Shown: one piece after another, positions 1 through 8,660 of the stretch
How the letters are laid out: the number at the start of each line of letters is the position of its first letter
Position numbering within the stretch: the stretch's first letter is position 1
Source: Hamiltosporidium magnivora
Taxonomy: Eukaryota > Microsporidia > Dubosqiidae
NCBI GenBank assembly: GCA_004325065.1
Contig: PITI01000163.1
Coordinates: forward strand, 1-18,282
DNA length: 18,282 nucleotides
Direction: 5' to 3'
Translations under genes and position numbers: made by a program
Notes under the pieces: generated by a model
The model's database searches: none
The model's input: the letters and a program-made list of their open reading frames with translations, nothing else
Told to the model about the DNA's origin: nothing

Positions 1-238
1 TATCATTATAAAGATTGTAAATTTTAGTTTGTCTTTTAAGAACATCCATCAGATTATTTTGTTCCTCCATATATTTTTTAATAGCACAGGTATTTTTTCC
101 CTTTTCTAATTCTGATTGTAGAAATTCAAAGTCTTCATTTGCTTTTCTTGAAAAATATTCTCTGAAATTTTGAGATTTAAATCTTGAAATTATTTTTAAT
201 AAATTTGCATATAAAACAGAAGGATCGTTGGTATTCAT
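1..238 (-). CDS. ISD11: ISD11-like LYR protein, mitosomal Fe-S assembly (partial, runs off the left edge)
   Basis: The minus strand from position 238 reads without a stop for 79 codons to the window edge. The product begins MNTNDPSVLYANLLKIISRF and ends with LKRQTKIYNLYND. This follows the ISD11/LYRM4 pattern: an N-terminal L-Y-x helix, then R-F-x-x-x-N-x-R-E-Y, then an R-Q-x-x-I-x-x-L-Y segment close to the C-terminus. ISD11 is normally about 90 residues, so only some ten residues are missing. In the family it binds and stabilises the cysteine desulfurase NFS1; in microsporidia this belongs to the mitosomal iron-sulfur pathway. The usual LYR tripeptide is LYA here (residues 9-11). A CCC triplet at 242-244 lies 3 nt before the ATG, supporting the start. 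Identification is by eye on a short protein. Confidence 0.75.
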   Translation of the reverse strand, partial: MNTNDPSVLYANLLKIISRFKSQNFREYFSRKANEDFEFLQSELEKGKNTCAIKKYMEEQNNLMDVLKRQTKIYNLYND

Positions 239-241
239 ACA

Positions 242-244
242 GGG
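242..244 (-). promoter_or_regulatory. CCC-like start signal of ISD11
   Basis: On the minus strand the sequence AACCCTGTATG places CCC 3 nt before the ATG. In microsporidia a CCC- or GGG-like motif just upstream of the start codon marks highly expressed genes and short 5' leaders. A TATA-like run (TTTATAA) directly precedes it. Confidence 0.6.
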
Positions 245-533
245 TTATAAAGACATAGAAAATAATTTATTAGTTTGAAATATAAAAAAAGTTAGTGAAA
301 CAATTTAGAGAAATAAAAATAATTTAGAAAATATAAAATAAAATAATTTAGAGAAACAAGAAATCTAATATAAAAAATACGGAATAAAATAATTTAGAAA
401 TAAGAAATTTATTTTAAAAAAATAATTACAAAAAGAAATTTAAAAAAATAATTACAAAATCCAGTATAAAAATATAATTACAAAAAGAAATTTAAAAATA
501 TAATTATAAAAGAAGAATAGAATTTACTTTTAA
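245..533. repeat. AT-rich spacer with short imperfect tandem repeats
   Basis: There is no gene in the spacer between VID27 and ISD11. It is very A-rich on the + strand. Variants of AATAATTTAGA recur in the left half. The right half (about 423-510) repeats AATTACAAAAAGAAATTTAA with a period of about 53 bp, and partial AATTACAAAA units lie between. It probably contains the VID27 3' end and the ISD11 promoter. Confidence 0.5.
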
Positions 534-2312
534 TTACCTTTTCTTCATTCCTCCTCCTCTCACAACTCTTTCAAAATTCTTCATATTTTCTTTCTTCGCT
601 ATCTTTACATCATTTCTCAAAGCAACAATAACATTTTCATCGTTATCAATATCAAAGGTATCTGTTACTACGGTGTCTCCATATTTTTTAATTTGATAAG
701 AAAATAATCTTCCTTTTAAAATATCTTTTAAATTCCAAATAATTACGTAATGACCTGTGGAGGTGACAATGCTTTCTTCTCGATTATCTGTACTGAATTT
801 TGCAGGTGTGAAATTTACTTCTTCTTGTATGTAAGCAAGGTGTTCAGGTTTTAAACCGAGTCTTTTAGGGATCGGTTTTTCTTTGATGCTTTTGCTGTAA
901 TCACCACTTTCAAGACAGATAAGAAGAAGGTAACTTTTACAGGTGCAAATTATAAATTTGCCATTTCTTGTCACATCGACACCAACAATTTTGTCTCCCA
1001 ATCCTGGAAGAAGACTTTTTGCTCTTTTTTCTATTTTGTCGTACAATCTGACGTCTCCTTTTTCACTTCCAACGACTACGTCTCCTTTTGAGGTGGTGAC
1101 ACCGCATTCGAAACCGCATTTTGTTTTGTAACTCTTGCCTTCAATTACAAGTTCTTTGGTTCGAGGATCGACTCTAAATAATGAATTATCGCTGACACCG
1201 ATGAGTGTTTCATCATTATTTTGTTTTTTAGAATCAAAAAAATCGTTGATTTTTCTTTTGCAGTCCCAATTTTCTACTATCGATCCTCTGTTCAAATCGA
1301 CTTTCATTAATTTGTTTTGATCTGTGCTGTCCATACAGATTAAAGCACTCCCATCACCATAAATTAGCATCTTAGAAACGTCTGCTCTATTATCTGTACT
1401 TTCTCTTCCAATAACATTTTTCATGTTCGTTTTGAATTCCAATCCTTCATTTCCTTTTCTAAACACACCAATAGACCCTCCTCTTCCAACAAAAACCCTG
1501 TCATTGTCTAACGCAAGTACAGAATTTTTTTCTTTTTCGTCATTTTTAGATTCTTCATAATTAAACACGTCAGATTGGTAATCGACATCTTCGAACGAAG
1601 ATTCACTTTCATAATTAAATTCTACATCCTGATAATATTTCTCAGGAATGTGTTCAGATTCTTCGGATTTAAAATTTAAATTTGTATATTTCGATACAAA
1701 TTCTAAAAAAGAAAGATTTTCTGAAAATTGAAGTGAAAAAGTATAAAAATTATTTTCTTTAAGAATTGACCAAACAAAAGTTCTAAGTTTTTTGTCCATA
1801 TAGAACTGCGTATCAGAAGAAATCTGTTCAAAATGTAAAATTTCATTTTGGTTTTCTACACGAAGAAATGATTGTACATTTTCTTGAATAAGAGTGACTG
1901 ATGTATTTCCATCCATTACAATAAACTGAGAAGAAAGAGAATCGTAGGTAGAATAAGAAACACTTGAACAGTGAAATATAGGCGGTGTATTGGAAATCAA
2001 AGGATATACGTTGTTATAAAACAAAGTTAAACTTTGAATTGGATGAGAAGTTAAAATATAAAAAGTGTATTTTTCTTTGTTGAATATAAAATCTAAAGAA
2101 ATGTTTGGATCGGTGTTTATTTGGAGTTTTGATAATTTTTTTATTGGAATTTTTATTGGTGTCTCTTTTTCAGATGTTTTAAATAAAATGTCGGTGTCTT
2201 TGTGGTAAATTGATGTGTTTTGTAAAATTAGAGTTTTTTGTTTGTACAAATTTCCTGTCAGCGAAGTTTCTTTTTTTCTTGAAAGAAAAGATTTTAGAAA
2301 TGCAAATACCAT
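534..2312 (-). CDS. VID27: VID27 family protein
   Basis: 592 codons, shorter than the roughly 780-residue yeast protein. The C-terminal half (about residues 262-590) carries the VID27 beta-propeller-like domain. Diagnostic stretches are KLMKVDLNRGSIVENW (residues 335-350), then a V-S-D-x-x-L-F-R-V-D-P-R segment (about 373-384), then GSEKGDVRLYDKIEKRAKSL and LPGLGDKIVGVDVTRNGKF near 416-453, and T-C-K-S-Y-L-L-L-I. The N-terminal half is poorly conserved, and residues 215-262 are an acidic linker rich in E, D and S. Yeast Vid27 is a cytosolic protein linked by screens to vacuolar import and degradation; its biochemical role is unclear. The ATG is followed at once by a hydrophobic-basic start (MVFAFLKSFLSRKK) and has CCC 3 nt upstream. 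It is divergent from NDC80 and in the same direction as ISD11. Confidence 0.88.
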   Translation of the reverse strand: MVFAFLKSFLSRKKETSLTGNLYKQKTLILQNTSIYHKDTDILFKTSEKETPIKIPIKKLSKLQINTDPNISLDFIFNKEKYTFYILTSHPIQSLTLFYNNVYPLISNTPPIFHCSSVSYSTYDSLSSQFIVMDGNTSVTLIQENVQSFLRVENQNEILHFEQISSDTQFYMDKKLRTFVWSILKENNFYTFSLQFSENLSFLEFVSKYTNLNFKSEESEHIPEKYYQDVEFNYESESSFEDVDYQSDVFNYEESKNDEKEKNSVLALDNDRVFVGRGGSIGVFRKGNEGLEFKTNMKNVIGRESTDNRADVSKMLIYGDGSALICMDSTDQNKLMKVDLNRGSIVENWDCKRKINDFFDSKKQNNDETLIGVSDNSLFRVDPRTKELVIEGKSYKTKCGFECGVTTSKGDVVVGSEKGDVRLYDKIEKRAKSLLPGLGDKIVGVDVTRNGKFIICTCKSYLLLICLESGDYSKSIKEKPIPKRLGLKPEHLAYIQEEVNFTPAKFSTDNREESIVTSTGHYVIIWNLKDILKGRLFSYQIKKYGDTVVTDTFDIDNDENVIVALRNDVKIAKKENMKNFERVVRGGGMKKR

Positions 2313-2315
2313 TGA

Positions 2316-2318
2316 GGG
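2316..2318 (-). promoter_or_regulatory. CCC-like start signal of VID27
   Basis: The minus strand reads AACCCTCAATG, so CCC lies 3 nt before the start codon. Spacing and context match those at ISD11. Confidence 0.6.
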
Positions 2319-2372
2319 TTGCTTTTTTTATTTTTTAATTTAATTTTTGGGAAGTAAAAAAAAAGAAGAAAA

Positions 2373-2599
2373 AATTCGTATTTTTTAAGATGAAATAAAT
2401 TTCTAGTAAAAATAATTAAGAAGGTTTTTGATTTTAGTTCCTTAGAAATTCGTAGTTTTTAAAATGAAATAAATTTTTATTTGAGATAATTAAGAAGGTT
2501 TTTGATTTTAGTTCCTTAGAAATTCGTATTTTTTAAAATGAAATAAATTTTTATTTAATAAAATTTAGAAAGTTTTGGATTTTAGTTCCTTAGAAATTT
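2373..2599. repeat. Three 74-bp tandem repeat units in the VID27-NDC80 spacer
   Basis: The marker AATTCGTA begins at 2373, 2447 and 2521, and a fourth, decayed edge (AATTTTA) at 2595; every step is exactly 74 bp. Each unit contains TTTTTAARATGAAATAAATT early and GATTTTAGTTCCTTAGAAAT at its end (at 2430, 2504 and 2578). The units differ by point changes and by a few bases in the middle. A related fragment, ATTTTAGTTCCTTTTAGAAG, occurs once more at about 4704, just downstream of NDC80. Confidence 0.85.
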
Positions 2600-2895
2600 T
2601 AATTATATCAATTTATTATAAGTTGTTGAGGCATATTTTTTCTTAGTCTAATATTACGTTTTTATTTTTACTTTTTATTTTAGAATTACTTTAGATTTCT
2701 TTTGTTATTCCTGTATTGATTATTCAAAGATTATTTACTTTTTATTTTATTTTTATGGTACTTTTTATTTTACTATTATTCTACAATTGTTTTGTATTTT
2801 TTTTTATTATTTTAAAGAAATTTTTGCGGTTTTTTTTTTGTAAATTTAAATATTTTTTTTATAAAAAAAGGCATTAAAAATCTAAAAATGGAAAG
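2600..2895. other. AT-rich promoter-side spacer upstream of NDC80
   Basis: No coding signal is visible on either strand. The spacer is strongly T-rich on the + strand with several poly-T runs near 2800-2865. An out-of-frame ATG at 2888 opens a 16-codon reading frame, but it lies before the CCC motif and so is probably outside the transcript. Confidence 0.4.
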
Positions 2896-2898
2896 CCC
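2896..2898 (+). promoter_or_regulatory. CCC-like start signal of NDC80
   Basis: The sequence AAAGCCCTTTAATAAATG places CCC 8 nt before the chosen ATG at 2907. It supports this start, or the in-frame ATG at 2922. Confidence 0.5.
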
Positions 2899-2906
2899 TT
2901 TAATAA

Positions 2907-4673
2907 ATGCAAAGAACAAATATGACTCCTACACGTAGAAAGAGTGTAAAACCGAGTACAAATTTACCACCTCGATTTTCAGTGTCAATGCCTCGACAAT
3001 CTGTGATGAGAGACGAAGATACAAAAAGAAGGGATGCGAGACAGGTTCGAGATAGAGATTATCAGCAGACATGTCAGGATATTGTGTATAAATTCTTAGT
3101 AGAAAATGGGTATCAGGGTGTTCTTTCTGTTAAAACATTGCAAGCGCCTTCTTTAAAAGATTTTCAAACAATTTTTAAATTTATTTTTTCATTTATTGAT
3201 TCTAAATTTGAATTTTCACAGAGATTTGAAGAAGATATAATGACAATATTAAAAATGTATAAATATGCATTTTCTAGTGAAATAAATCGAAGTCAGTTGA
3301 TTGCGATGACACCACATACGTGGCCCGCAGTTCTAAGTATGTTAAGTTGGTTGGTAGGGTTGGTTTTTTGTTTCGAAGGAGTTGGTGAGAATTCTAATTT
3401 ACAGGAAGAAAATATTTTAGAAAATTTATTTTTTGATTTTGTTTGTCACGGATATCAAAAGTTTTTAGAAGGAGATGAAGATGAGGAGAATTTAGATGAA
3501 GAACTTAATATTAAAATTAATAATATGTATATCGATTCTTTTAATGAAATTGAAGAAAAAAGAAGTATTTTGAAAGAGATTGAAAACAAAATTGAAAATT
3601 TTAATGATAAAAATGAAGAAAAACTTTCATTAGAAAATAGAAAAAATGGGCTTCTGAAGGATATGAACGATTTGAATTCTGCAAAGAAACTTTTAGATGA
3701 GAAACAAAAAAAATATGAAAATTATGTAAATAAACTTACAGAAGAATTAAATGAATTCGAAAATGAAGCTAATCAAGCAAAAATAGAAATTGAAGATTTA
3801 AAAAATATAATTTCTACACAAAAAATAAATCCTTGTGATGTGAGAGTTATGAATACAGAAAAGGAAATTCTTATAAAGGAGTTGGAAAATCTTAAACCCG
3901 AAAAGGAAAGATTGTTAAAAATGGTTGGAGAATTTGAAAATATTTATGTCAGTAAAGTAGACGAAGGAGAAAAATTACTTTTTGATTTGAAAGGAATTCG
4001 CAATCAACCACTTCCCTTCCTAATTTCTAAAGAAAAAGAAAGAGAAGAAAAAATGGATTTAAAATTTAATTCGTGTGAACAAAAGAATGATTTATTCGTT
4101 GAAAAAGGAAATTCACCTCAAAAATCTGTCGAGAATTCTAAATATCTTGATTTTGATTTTAGAATTTGTGAGGAATATAAAATAATTGGAAATACAGATG
4201 AATATGTTGATACTATTGACAAAGAGGTTATAAAAGAACGCGATGAATTTACAAAATATGAAATATCAAATAAAGAATTACTTGAAAGAAAATCGAATGA
4301 TGAATCTGCATGTAAGGAAATGGAAAGAAATATAAAAATAATGGAAGAAAAATTATACTCGGTTGGAAAAATTTATTTGGAAAAGAAGGAATTATCTGAT
4401 AATGAACAACAAAAAAGTAGAAAAGAATTGGAAAAGATTGAAAGCGATCTTCTAAGACTTCAGCTTGATTCTAATAATTCTTTGTTAATATCTGAACAAA
4501 CTTTACAACGAGCGAAAATAAATGTGGATAGAATTATTCAAACTTCTAAATCTGAAAAAGACGAAGTAGAAAAATTGTTGGCTAATTTCAATGAAAATCT
4601 TCAATCCTATTATAAAATAATTCGTAGTTATATGAAAGAATTAGAAAATTTGGTACCTAAGGATATCCTCTAA
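2907..4673 (+). CDS. NDC80: Kinetochore protein NDC80/HEC1
   Basis: 588 codons (human HEC1 642, yeast about 690). NDC80 is the microtubule-binding subunit of the four-part NDC80 complex that ties kinetochores to spindle microtubules. Residues 1-50 are a basic, disordered tail with T-P-T-R-R-K-S and R-R-R clusters, as expected for the tail that contacts the microtubule lattice. Residues about 51-155 form the calponin-homology head, with F-L-V-E-N-G-Y, K-x-L-x-x-P-S-x-K-D-F, F-x-x-R-F-E-E-D and the hallmark MTPHTWPAVLSMLSWLV. From about residue 200 to the end is long coiled coil, including the conserved patch QKINPCDVRVMNTEKEIL (305-322). A stretch at about 360-435 that breaks the heptads sits where the family has its loop. 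The ATG at 2922 (MTPTRRKS) is an alternative start. VID27 is divergent across a 594-bp spacer. Confidence 0.95.
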   Translation: MQRTNMTPTRRKSVKPSTNLPPRFSVSMPRQSVMRDEDTKRRDARQVRDRDYQQTCQDIVYKFLVENGYQGVLSVKTLQAPSLKDFQTIFKFIFSFIDSKFEFSQRFEEDIMTILKMYKYAFSSEINRSQLIAMTPHTWPAVLSMLSWLVGLVFCFEGVGENSNLQEENILENLFFDFVCHGYQKFLEGDEDEENLDEELNIKINNMYIDSFNEIEEKRSILKEIENKIENFNDKNEEKLSLENRKNGLLKDMNDLNSAKKLLDEKQKKYENYVNKLTEELNEFENEANQAKIEIEDLKNIISTQKINPCDVRVMNTEKEILIKELENLKPEKERLLKMVGEFENIYVSKVDEGEKLLFDLKGIRNQPLPFLISKEKEREEKMDLKFNSCEQKNDLFVEKGNSPQKSVENSKYLDFDFRICEEYKIIGNTDEYVDTIDKEVIKERDEFTKYEISNKELLERKSNDESACKEMERNIKIMEEKLYSVGKIYLEKKELSDNEQQKSRKELEKIESDLLRLQLDSNNSLLISEQTLQRAKINVDRIIQTSKSEKDEVEKLLANFNENLQSYYKIIRSYMKELENLVPKDIL

Positions 4674-5028
4674 AAAATAGAATTTTTAGATATTTTTTCA
4701 CATATTTTAGTTCCTTTTAGAAGCTTGTATTTCTATGTTTCTTTTATAATATTTTTTTGCGATCAAATATACAGTTTTATTTAGAAAAATGGCAAATTAA
4801 TAAAGTTTATATATTCTTTAAATTATACTTTTTGTTTCTCCAATCGTATTTGATGTTTTATATTTGTATTCTTGTATATTTTCATCTAATTCTGTATTAA
4901 ATAGAGTTGTTTATAAAATTTTTGTAATTAGAATAAAATGGTTTTATTTCTCATAATTTCTTTTTTTAAAATCAATTTATTTTCCAAATATTTTTTTCAG
5001 GGGCATTAACACACCAGAAGGCATAATA
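4674..5028. other. AT-rich 3' flank of NDC80, no gene seen
   Basis: No coding signal is visible. The stretch contains one fragment at about 4704 resembling the 74-bp repeat upstream of NDC80, and several AATAAA-like words that could serve as polyadenylation signals. Confidence 0.4.
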
Positions 5029-5750
5029 AATGGTTGTAGGCCTCCTTAATTTCACTTTTAGTCCTTCAAAACAGATTAAGAGTCATATGGTTCAATAAAT
5101 TGTTGAAAATAAGTTTTTGGAACCGTGATTTATGACATGAATATAACTCGAAGTCAAAATTCGCAATGATACTTCAACACATATATTTTATCAATAGTAA
5201 AAATTGATAACATTCATTGAAGAAGGAATTATTTCCAAGATTCACCTTGAACAGTTTAAACCGAAAAACTTAGGAAGTATGACTCGTCAGCAAAAAGGTA
5301 TAACCTTATATATAAGTGTATTGTTGCCCTTATCTTTAATGTGATAAACTGGGATGGCATTGTAACAAAACACCATGAGGTGTATCTTAAATAATGCAAA
5401 TACTCATGAGTGTAGATACATACATTCAGTCTATAGTACGTAAGAAGACGGTTCAAACAATTTTCTTTGATCGACGAAGAGGACTTGAGTCAGGACTAAA
5501 TACCGATGAAAGGTGGGAGAGAGCGTTAATGGGTGTTATTATGAGAGCAGAGATGCATGAGGAACCAAAACCCCTTTTAAAAGAAGCGAAAAGAGATAAA
5601 GATGGTGTTAAAATTTTAAAAACAAAATATAATATACCCCATATTTCACAAGGAGGAACCATTTTAGAGGAACCGTCCATAAACATAAATGAAGAGTCGG
5701 ATTTGAAAGAAGAGACAGTAGTGGTTAAAGAGGTAGAAGAAAACATATAA
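5029..5750 (+). repeat. Dispersed repeat family, copy 1 (coding-derived)
   Basis: This segment is collinear with the reverse strand of 13886-14542. Shared anchors are AATGGTTG followed by TAGGCCT (5029; rc 14542), ATTCAGTC (5424; rc 14122) and a GRCGRAGAGGNNTTGAGTCA-like block (about 5473; rc about 14078). Anchor distances agree: 395 against 420 bp, and 49 against about 45 bp. Upstream of 5394 the coding signal is broken across frames. Pieces such as NFIEEGIISKIHLEQFKP-like text and IVALIFNVINWDGIVTKHH can be read, separated by stops and shifts. Downstream it runs into the intact 118-codon ORF. The structure suggests a mobile-element fragment, but its class is not established. Confidence 0.7.
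5394..5750 (+). CDS. Intact 118-codon ORF at the end of the dispersed repeat; unknown family
   Basis: The product is 118 residues and I do not recognise its family. It contains VDTYIQSIVRKKTVQTIFF, then D-R-R-R-G-L-E-S-G, a basic middle part, and an acidic tail (ESDLKEETVVVKEVEENI). The same order (F-x-x-G-R-R-G-L, then an E-rich tail) can be read, with stops, on the minus strand near 14080-13886, so this is the C-terminal part of a repeated coding unit. The reading signal continues upstream in other frames, so the ATG at 5394 is probably not the ancestral start. No CCC motif precedes it. Composition is richer in G and C than the flanks. It may be a recent insertion, a fragment of a retroelement polyprotein, or a surviving gene; expression is doubtful. 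Confidence 0.4.
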   Translation: MQILMSVDTYIQSIVRKKTVQTIFFDRRRGLESGLNTDERWERALMGVIMRAEMHEEPKPLLKEAKRDKDGVKILKTKYNIPHISQGGTILEEPSININEESDLKEETVVVKEVEENI

Positions 5751-6228
5751 AAATCGTAAAAATATTTTAACCCAGAATTTTGTTCGATAAAATTCTATAC
5801 CTAATTTTTTTATACTTTATCTTTCAAAAAATACTTACTTACAAAAAAAAATGTGGCAGCACGGATAATTAAAATACATCATTTGGCCCTAATCCGAAGA
5901 CCTCCGATCTTAAACATAGATTAAAATTATTTTGTTAAAATCAAGCTATCATTGCTCAAAAGTAAAATTTTAATTAAAAAATGACATTAGAATTTAATTA
6001 GACCATAACCGAATAATTAATCATAGAACTCGAAAATTCTGGAAACGTCAAATAAAGATTAAATTTAACATTCATGAAGGATAAATCAATCAGAATTTGC
6101 TTCTTATATGAAGAATCTAGAAACGCAAACTCTCGAAGCTATCTGTTAAAAAATATTCATTAAAATTAACTAATTTTCAATGAAGTTAATGAATTCTAAA
6201 AGTTTAAAAAAAATAGATTTACCTTACC
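5751..6228. other. AT-rich spacer, no gene seen
   Basis: I see no coding or RNA signal. A short G/C-containing patch at about 5880-5915 includes the 10-mer ACCTCCGATC, which also occurs at about 10118, too short to interpret. Confidence 0.3.
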
Positions 6229-6636
6229 ATGAAAGAAAGTAATTTAGTGCTTGCTATAGAATACGTGCTAATAACGAAAATCATAAGAGTCGGTATGTTT
6301 TTGTTAGTCTTTCTTTCGTTAATTTCCAATACATCAGTAAGATTCACACTTCCAGGTGATACGAACAGTTTCAAGAAAAGCAAGAAATGCGCAGTCGCTT
6401 CAACGAAAACAAGCCCACATTCTAATCATAATAAGATAGTTTTTTTGCAAACTGAGACTAACGAAAAAAAAGAACATATTCCGTCTAATTGCACTAAATC
6501 GGTGACATCATTTCATATAGATAACATTGAAGAATATCATGTTAAATTTAATATAATTTCGGAACTAAAAGGACCTGGGATGAAAATAAATACCGAAAAA
6601 ATAATTAACATTGGTAAAATTTTTGCATTTCTATAA
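6229..6636 (+). CDS. Hypothetical protein with an N-terminal hydrophobic segment, possibly secreted
   Basis: 135 codons with no recognised domain. Residues about 18-38 are hydrophobic (RVGMFLLVFLSLISN after a basic patch), resembling a signal peptide or membrane anchor. The rest is polar and lysine-rich with two cysteines (C54 and C87). A 135-codon open frame is longer than chance usually gives in DNA this AT-rich, which favours a real or recently real gene. No CCC motif lies just upstream; the leader reads TTACCTTACCATG. The same frame remains fairly open with a few stops to about 6978. It may therefore be the 5' part of a longer decayed secreted protein whose later part is the leucine-rich-repeat-like relic starting near 7331. 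That link is inference. Confidence 0.4.
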   Translation: MKESNLVLAIEYVLITKIIRVGMFLLVFLSLISNTSVRFTLPGDTNSFKKSKKCAVASTKTSPHSNHNKIVFLQTETNEKKEHIPSNCTKSVTSFHIDNIEEYHVKFNIISELKGPGMKINTEKIINIGKIFAFL

Positions 6637-7330
6637 TTTTTTAACATCATTTTATATTTTCATAGAAAGTCTTTATTATGAAAAAATTTATAACATCATT
6701 TATATTTTAGAATTTTAAAGTATGGAAGACAATTTTCAGGTAGAAACTTTATTCAAGTACTTCTTATGAATTTTAAAATGAGATGTAACAATTTCGATAT
6801 ATTTTATGAAAATTATATTGAGTTTGGCTATGAAATAAATAGGAAAATATCATTTAAATTTTGCAAAAAGATTTTTAGACAATATATTTCACTTTTGTAT
6901 GCAAAAAAATCGAAAACAAATTTTTTTACTACGAAAAAAACTGATATGTGTTCGGAGAAAAATTTTCTTTTTTATTGAATGAAGACAAACAAATGATTTT
7001 AAAATATTCAAAAAAGTTTTTAGAGGAACATTTGGAATATATTTGAAATTGAGTCGAGAAAAGTCATGTGGAATTTTATTATGATTTGTTATAATATTAA
7101 ACGATTTATTTCTCAGATCATTGTGATTTAAAATACGATTTATTTAGGTTTTTTTCAAGAAGCATTTTCTTCCTATCGAAAATATAATCTTTAAAAATTT
7201 CCGCTTTAATATCCTTCTTGCGGATGTTGGTCAAAGCATTAAGATATGCAAAATAGTTCAAGATATTTATTTTATAAGTTTTAGTTTAAATGTATATCGT
7301 TTATACCTTGGAAAGTTTAGCTAATATTGA
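6637..7330 (+). other. Spacer with a 70-codon open frame (6766-6978), status unclear
   Basis: In the same frame as the 6229 ORF, three stops near 6634-6693 are followed by an 85-codon open stretch ending at 6978. It is rich in F, K, N and Y with no recognisable motif. A short duplication (TAACATCATTTTATATTTT near 6642 and TAACATCATTTATATTTT near 6691) falls between. From 6979 to 7330 nothing is recognisable. Confidence 0.25.
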
Positions 7331-8441
7331 GCAAAAAGTTTATCTTGCTTCTTATCACATTCGAAGGATTATAATGATTTGGCTGATGGGCTATATTGTA
7401 CAGAATGGTCTCAACATGCTTTTATCAAAAATGAAGTTGTAGGAAATTTCAAAACTAAAGATGATGCAAAGAATCTTAGTTTGGAGCAGCCGGTGTATTG
7501 GCTTCATCACGAAGAAAATTTAGAGAATGACCACGGATTTGCAACAAATGTATTACAATATAATTTTTCTGAAATCAATTATTTATTTCGGCAACTTACT
7601 GGTTTTATCACAGAAAATGAATTGCTAGAAAATAATTATTATTTTAAAGACTGTAGAATTGTAAATATAGGTTATAAAAAGGAAAATATTGTCGAAAATA
7701 TAATTGGTATTTTTTTACAGAAATAGACATGGATTTTAACATTTTGGAGATTTTCTAAATAATTCTAGCATAAAATCATTGAGACTAAAGCAGATTAACA
7801 TCATAAATTTCATAATAGATTTTCAAATTCACAACGAAAAATAGATCTATCAAAATTTTTAAAATCGCCAATTTAAAAAAAGTTAGATAACCCCCAAGTA
7901 TATGATTTTGTGGATTTATTAGAAGGTTTAGGAAATATAAAAATATCTTTCGGTCAAGAATACCACGAATCTGAAGATAGAATAAGAGGTCGCTGAACTG
8001 ATTGCAAGATTTTAAACTAATAAACATTTTCGTCAGGAATATACAGAGACAATTATATTTGTTATCTAAAAACTTTGGAAATAATCGAGAATTTTGTCTC
8101 AGGGAATAAAAAAATTCACAAATTTTTTGCACAAATATTTGACGATATGGACTTAGAAAATTAAGTGTATTCGATTTTTAAATTGGGAAATATATAAAAT
8201 TAAAAACGATATATTAAAATTCGCAAATATTGAAACTATGGGATTAGATAACTGTATTTTTAAAGATACGCAACTTTATAATTTGATGCCTCTAGATATT
8301 TGTGAAAAAATATCACATTTTGAATTCAAAAATATAAAAATAACCAAATCTGATATGATTTTTTTAGCTGTACCTAAAAACCTCTACAGTTTGAAAGTTA
8401 GTTTTTGCAACTTGGATGACGATGCCTTTGATAATTTTTAG
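7331..8441 (+). pseudogene. Decayed gene with leucine-rich-repeat-like segments
   Basis: Successive pieces in different frames on the + strand look coding. 7331-7726 is open (starting near AKSLSCFLSHSKDYNDLADG, continuing through CTEWSQHAFIKNEVVGNF). It has no in-frame ATG at its beginning, so it is the inside of a gene. After frame changes, 7740-7900 gives SSIKSLRLKQINIINF, 7890-8000 gives FVDLLEGLGNIKISFGQEY, and about 8000-8080 gives LQDFKLINIFVRNIQRQ. 8238-8441 is open and ends in two repeats of about 24 residues, ISHFEFKNIKITKSDMIFL and LYSLKVSFCNLDDDAFDNF. The L-x-x-L-x-L-x-x-x-x-I spacing fits leucine-rich repeats, which form large families in microsporidia. Frameshifts and stops make a working product unlikely. 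The 8238-8441 part could be mistaken for a small gene. Confidence 0.5.
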
Positions 8442-8660
8442 GTGGTTTTTTAAAAAATATTATTCTCATTTATTTAAAGTATCGAAATGAAGTTAATAAC
8501 AAGGTGATTGTTGAAAAGTTATAAGAAATGTTTTCTGAAGATATATTTAGGATAAAACCAAGGGATTCATAATGGGCGTAAATCAATCAAATAAAGACAT
8601 TTTAAACATTACTGTTCGTTTTTATACTAAAAATCACTTTGTTTTACAATAAGAATTGTT

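Noticed and set aside
1157..1172. GGTTCGAGGATC, tRNA B-box-like
   Set aside because: It lies in the conserved coding part of VID27 (V-D-P-R-T-K) and no cloverleaf surrounds it.
943..1320. Two short + strand open frames (61-62 codons)
   Set aside because: They lie entirely inside VID27 on the opposite strand and have no motif; they are shadows of that gene.
5256..5746. Minus-strand open frames of 66 and 97 codons
   Set aside because: The + strand frame here is supported by the second repeat copy; the minus frames have no motif.
7785..8132. Minus-strand open frame of 115 codons
   Set aside because: It lies opposite the leucine-rich-repeat-like relic. Leucine- and isoleucine-rich codons on one strand of AT-rich DNA often leave the other strand open.
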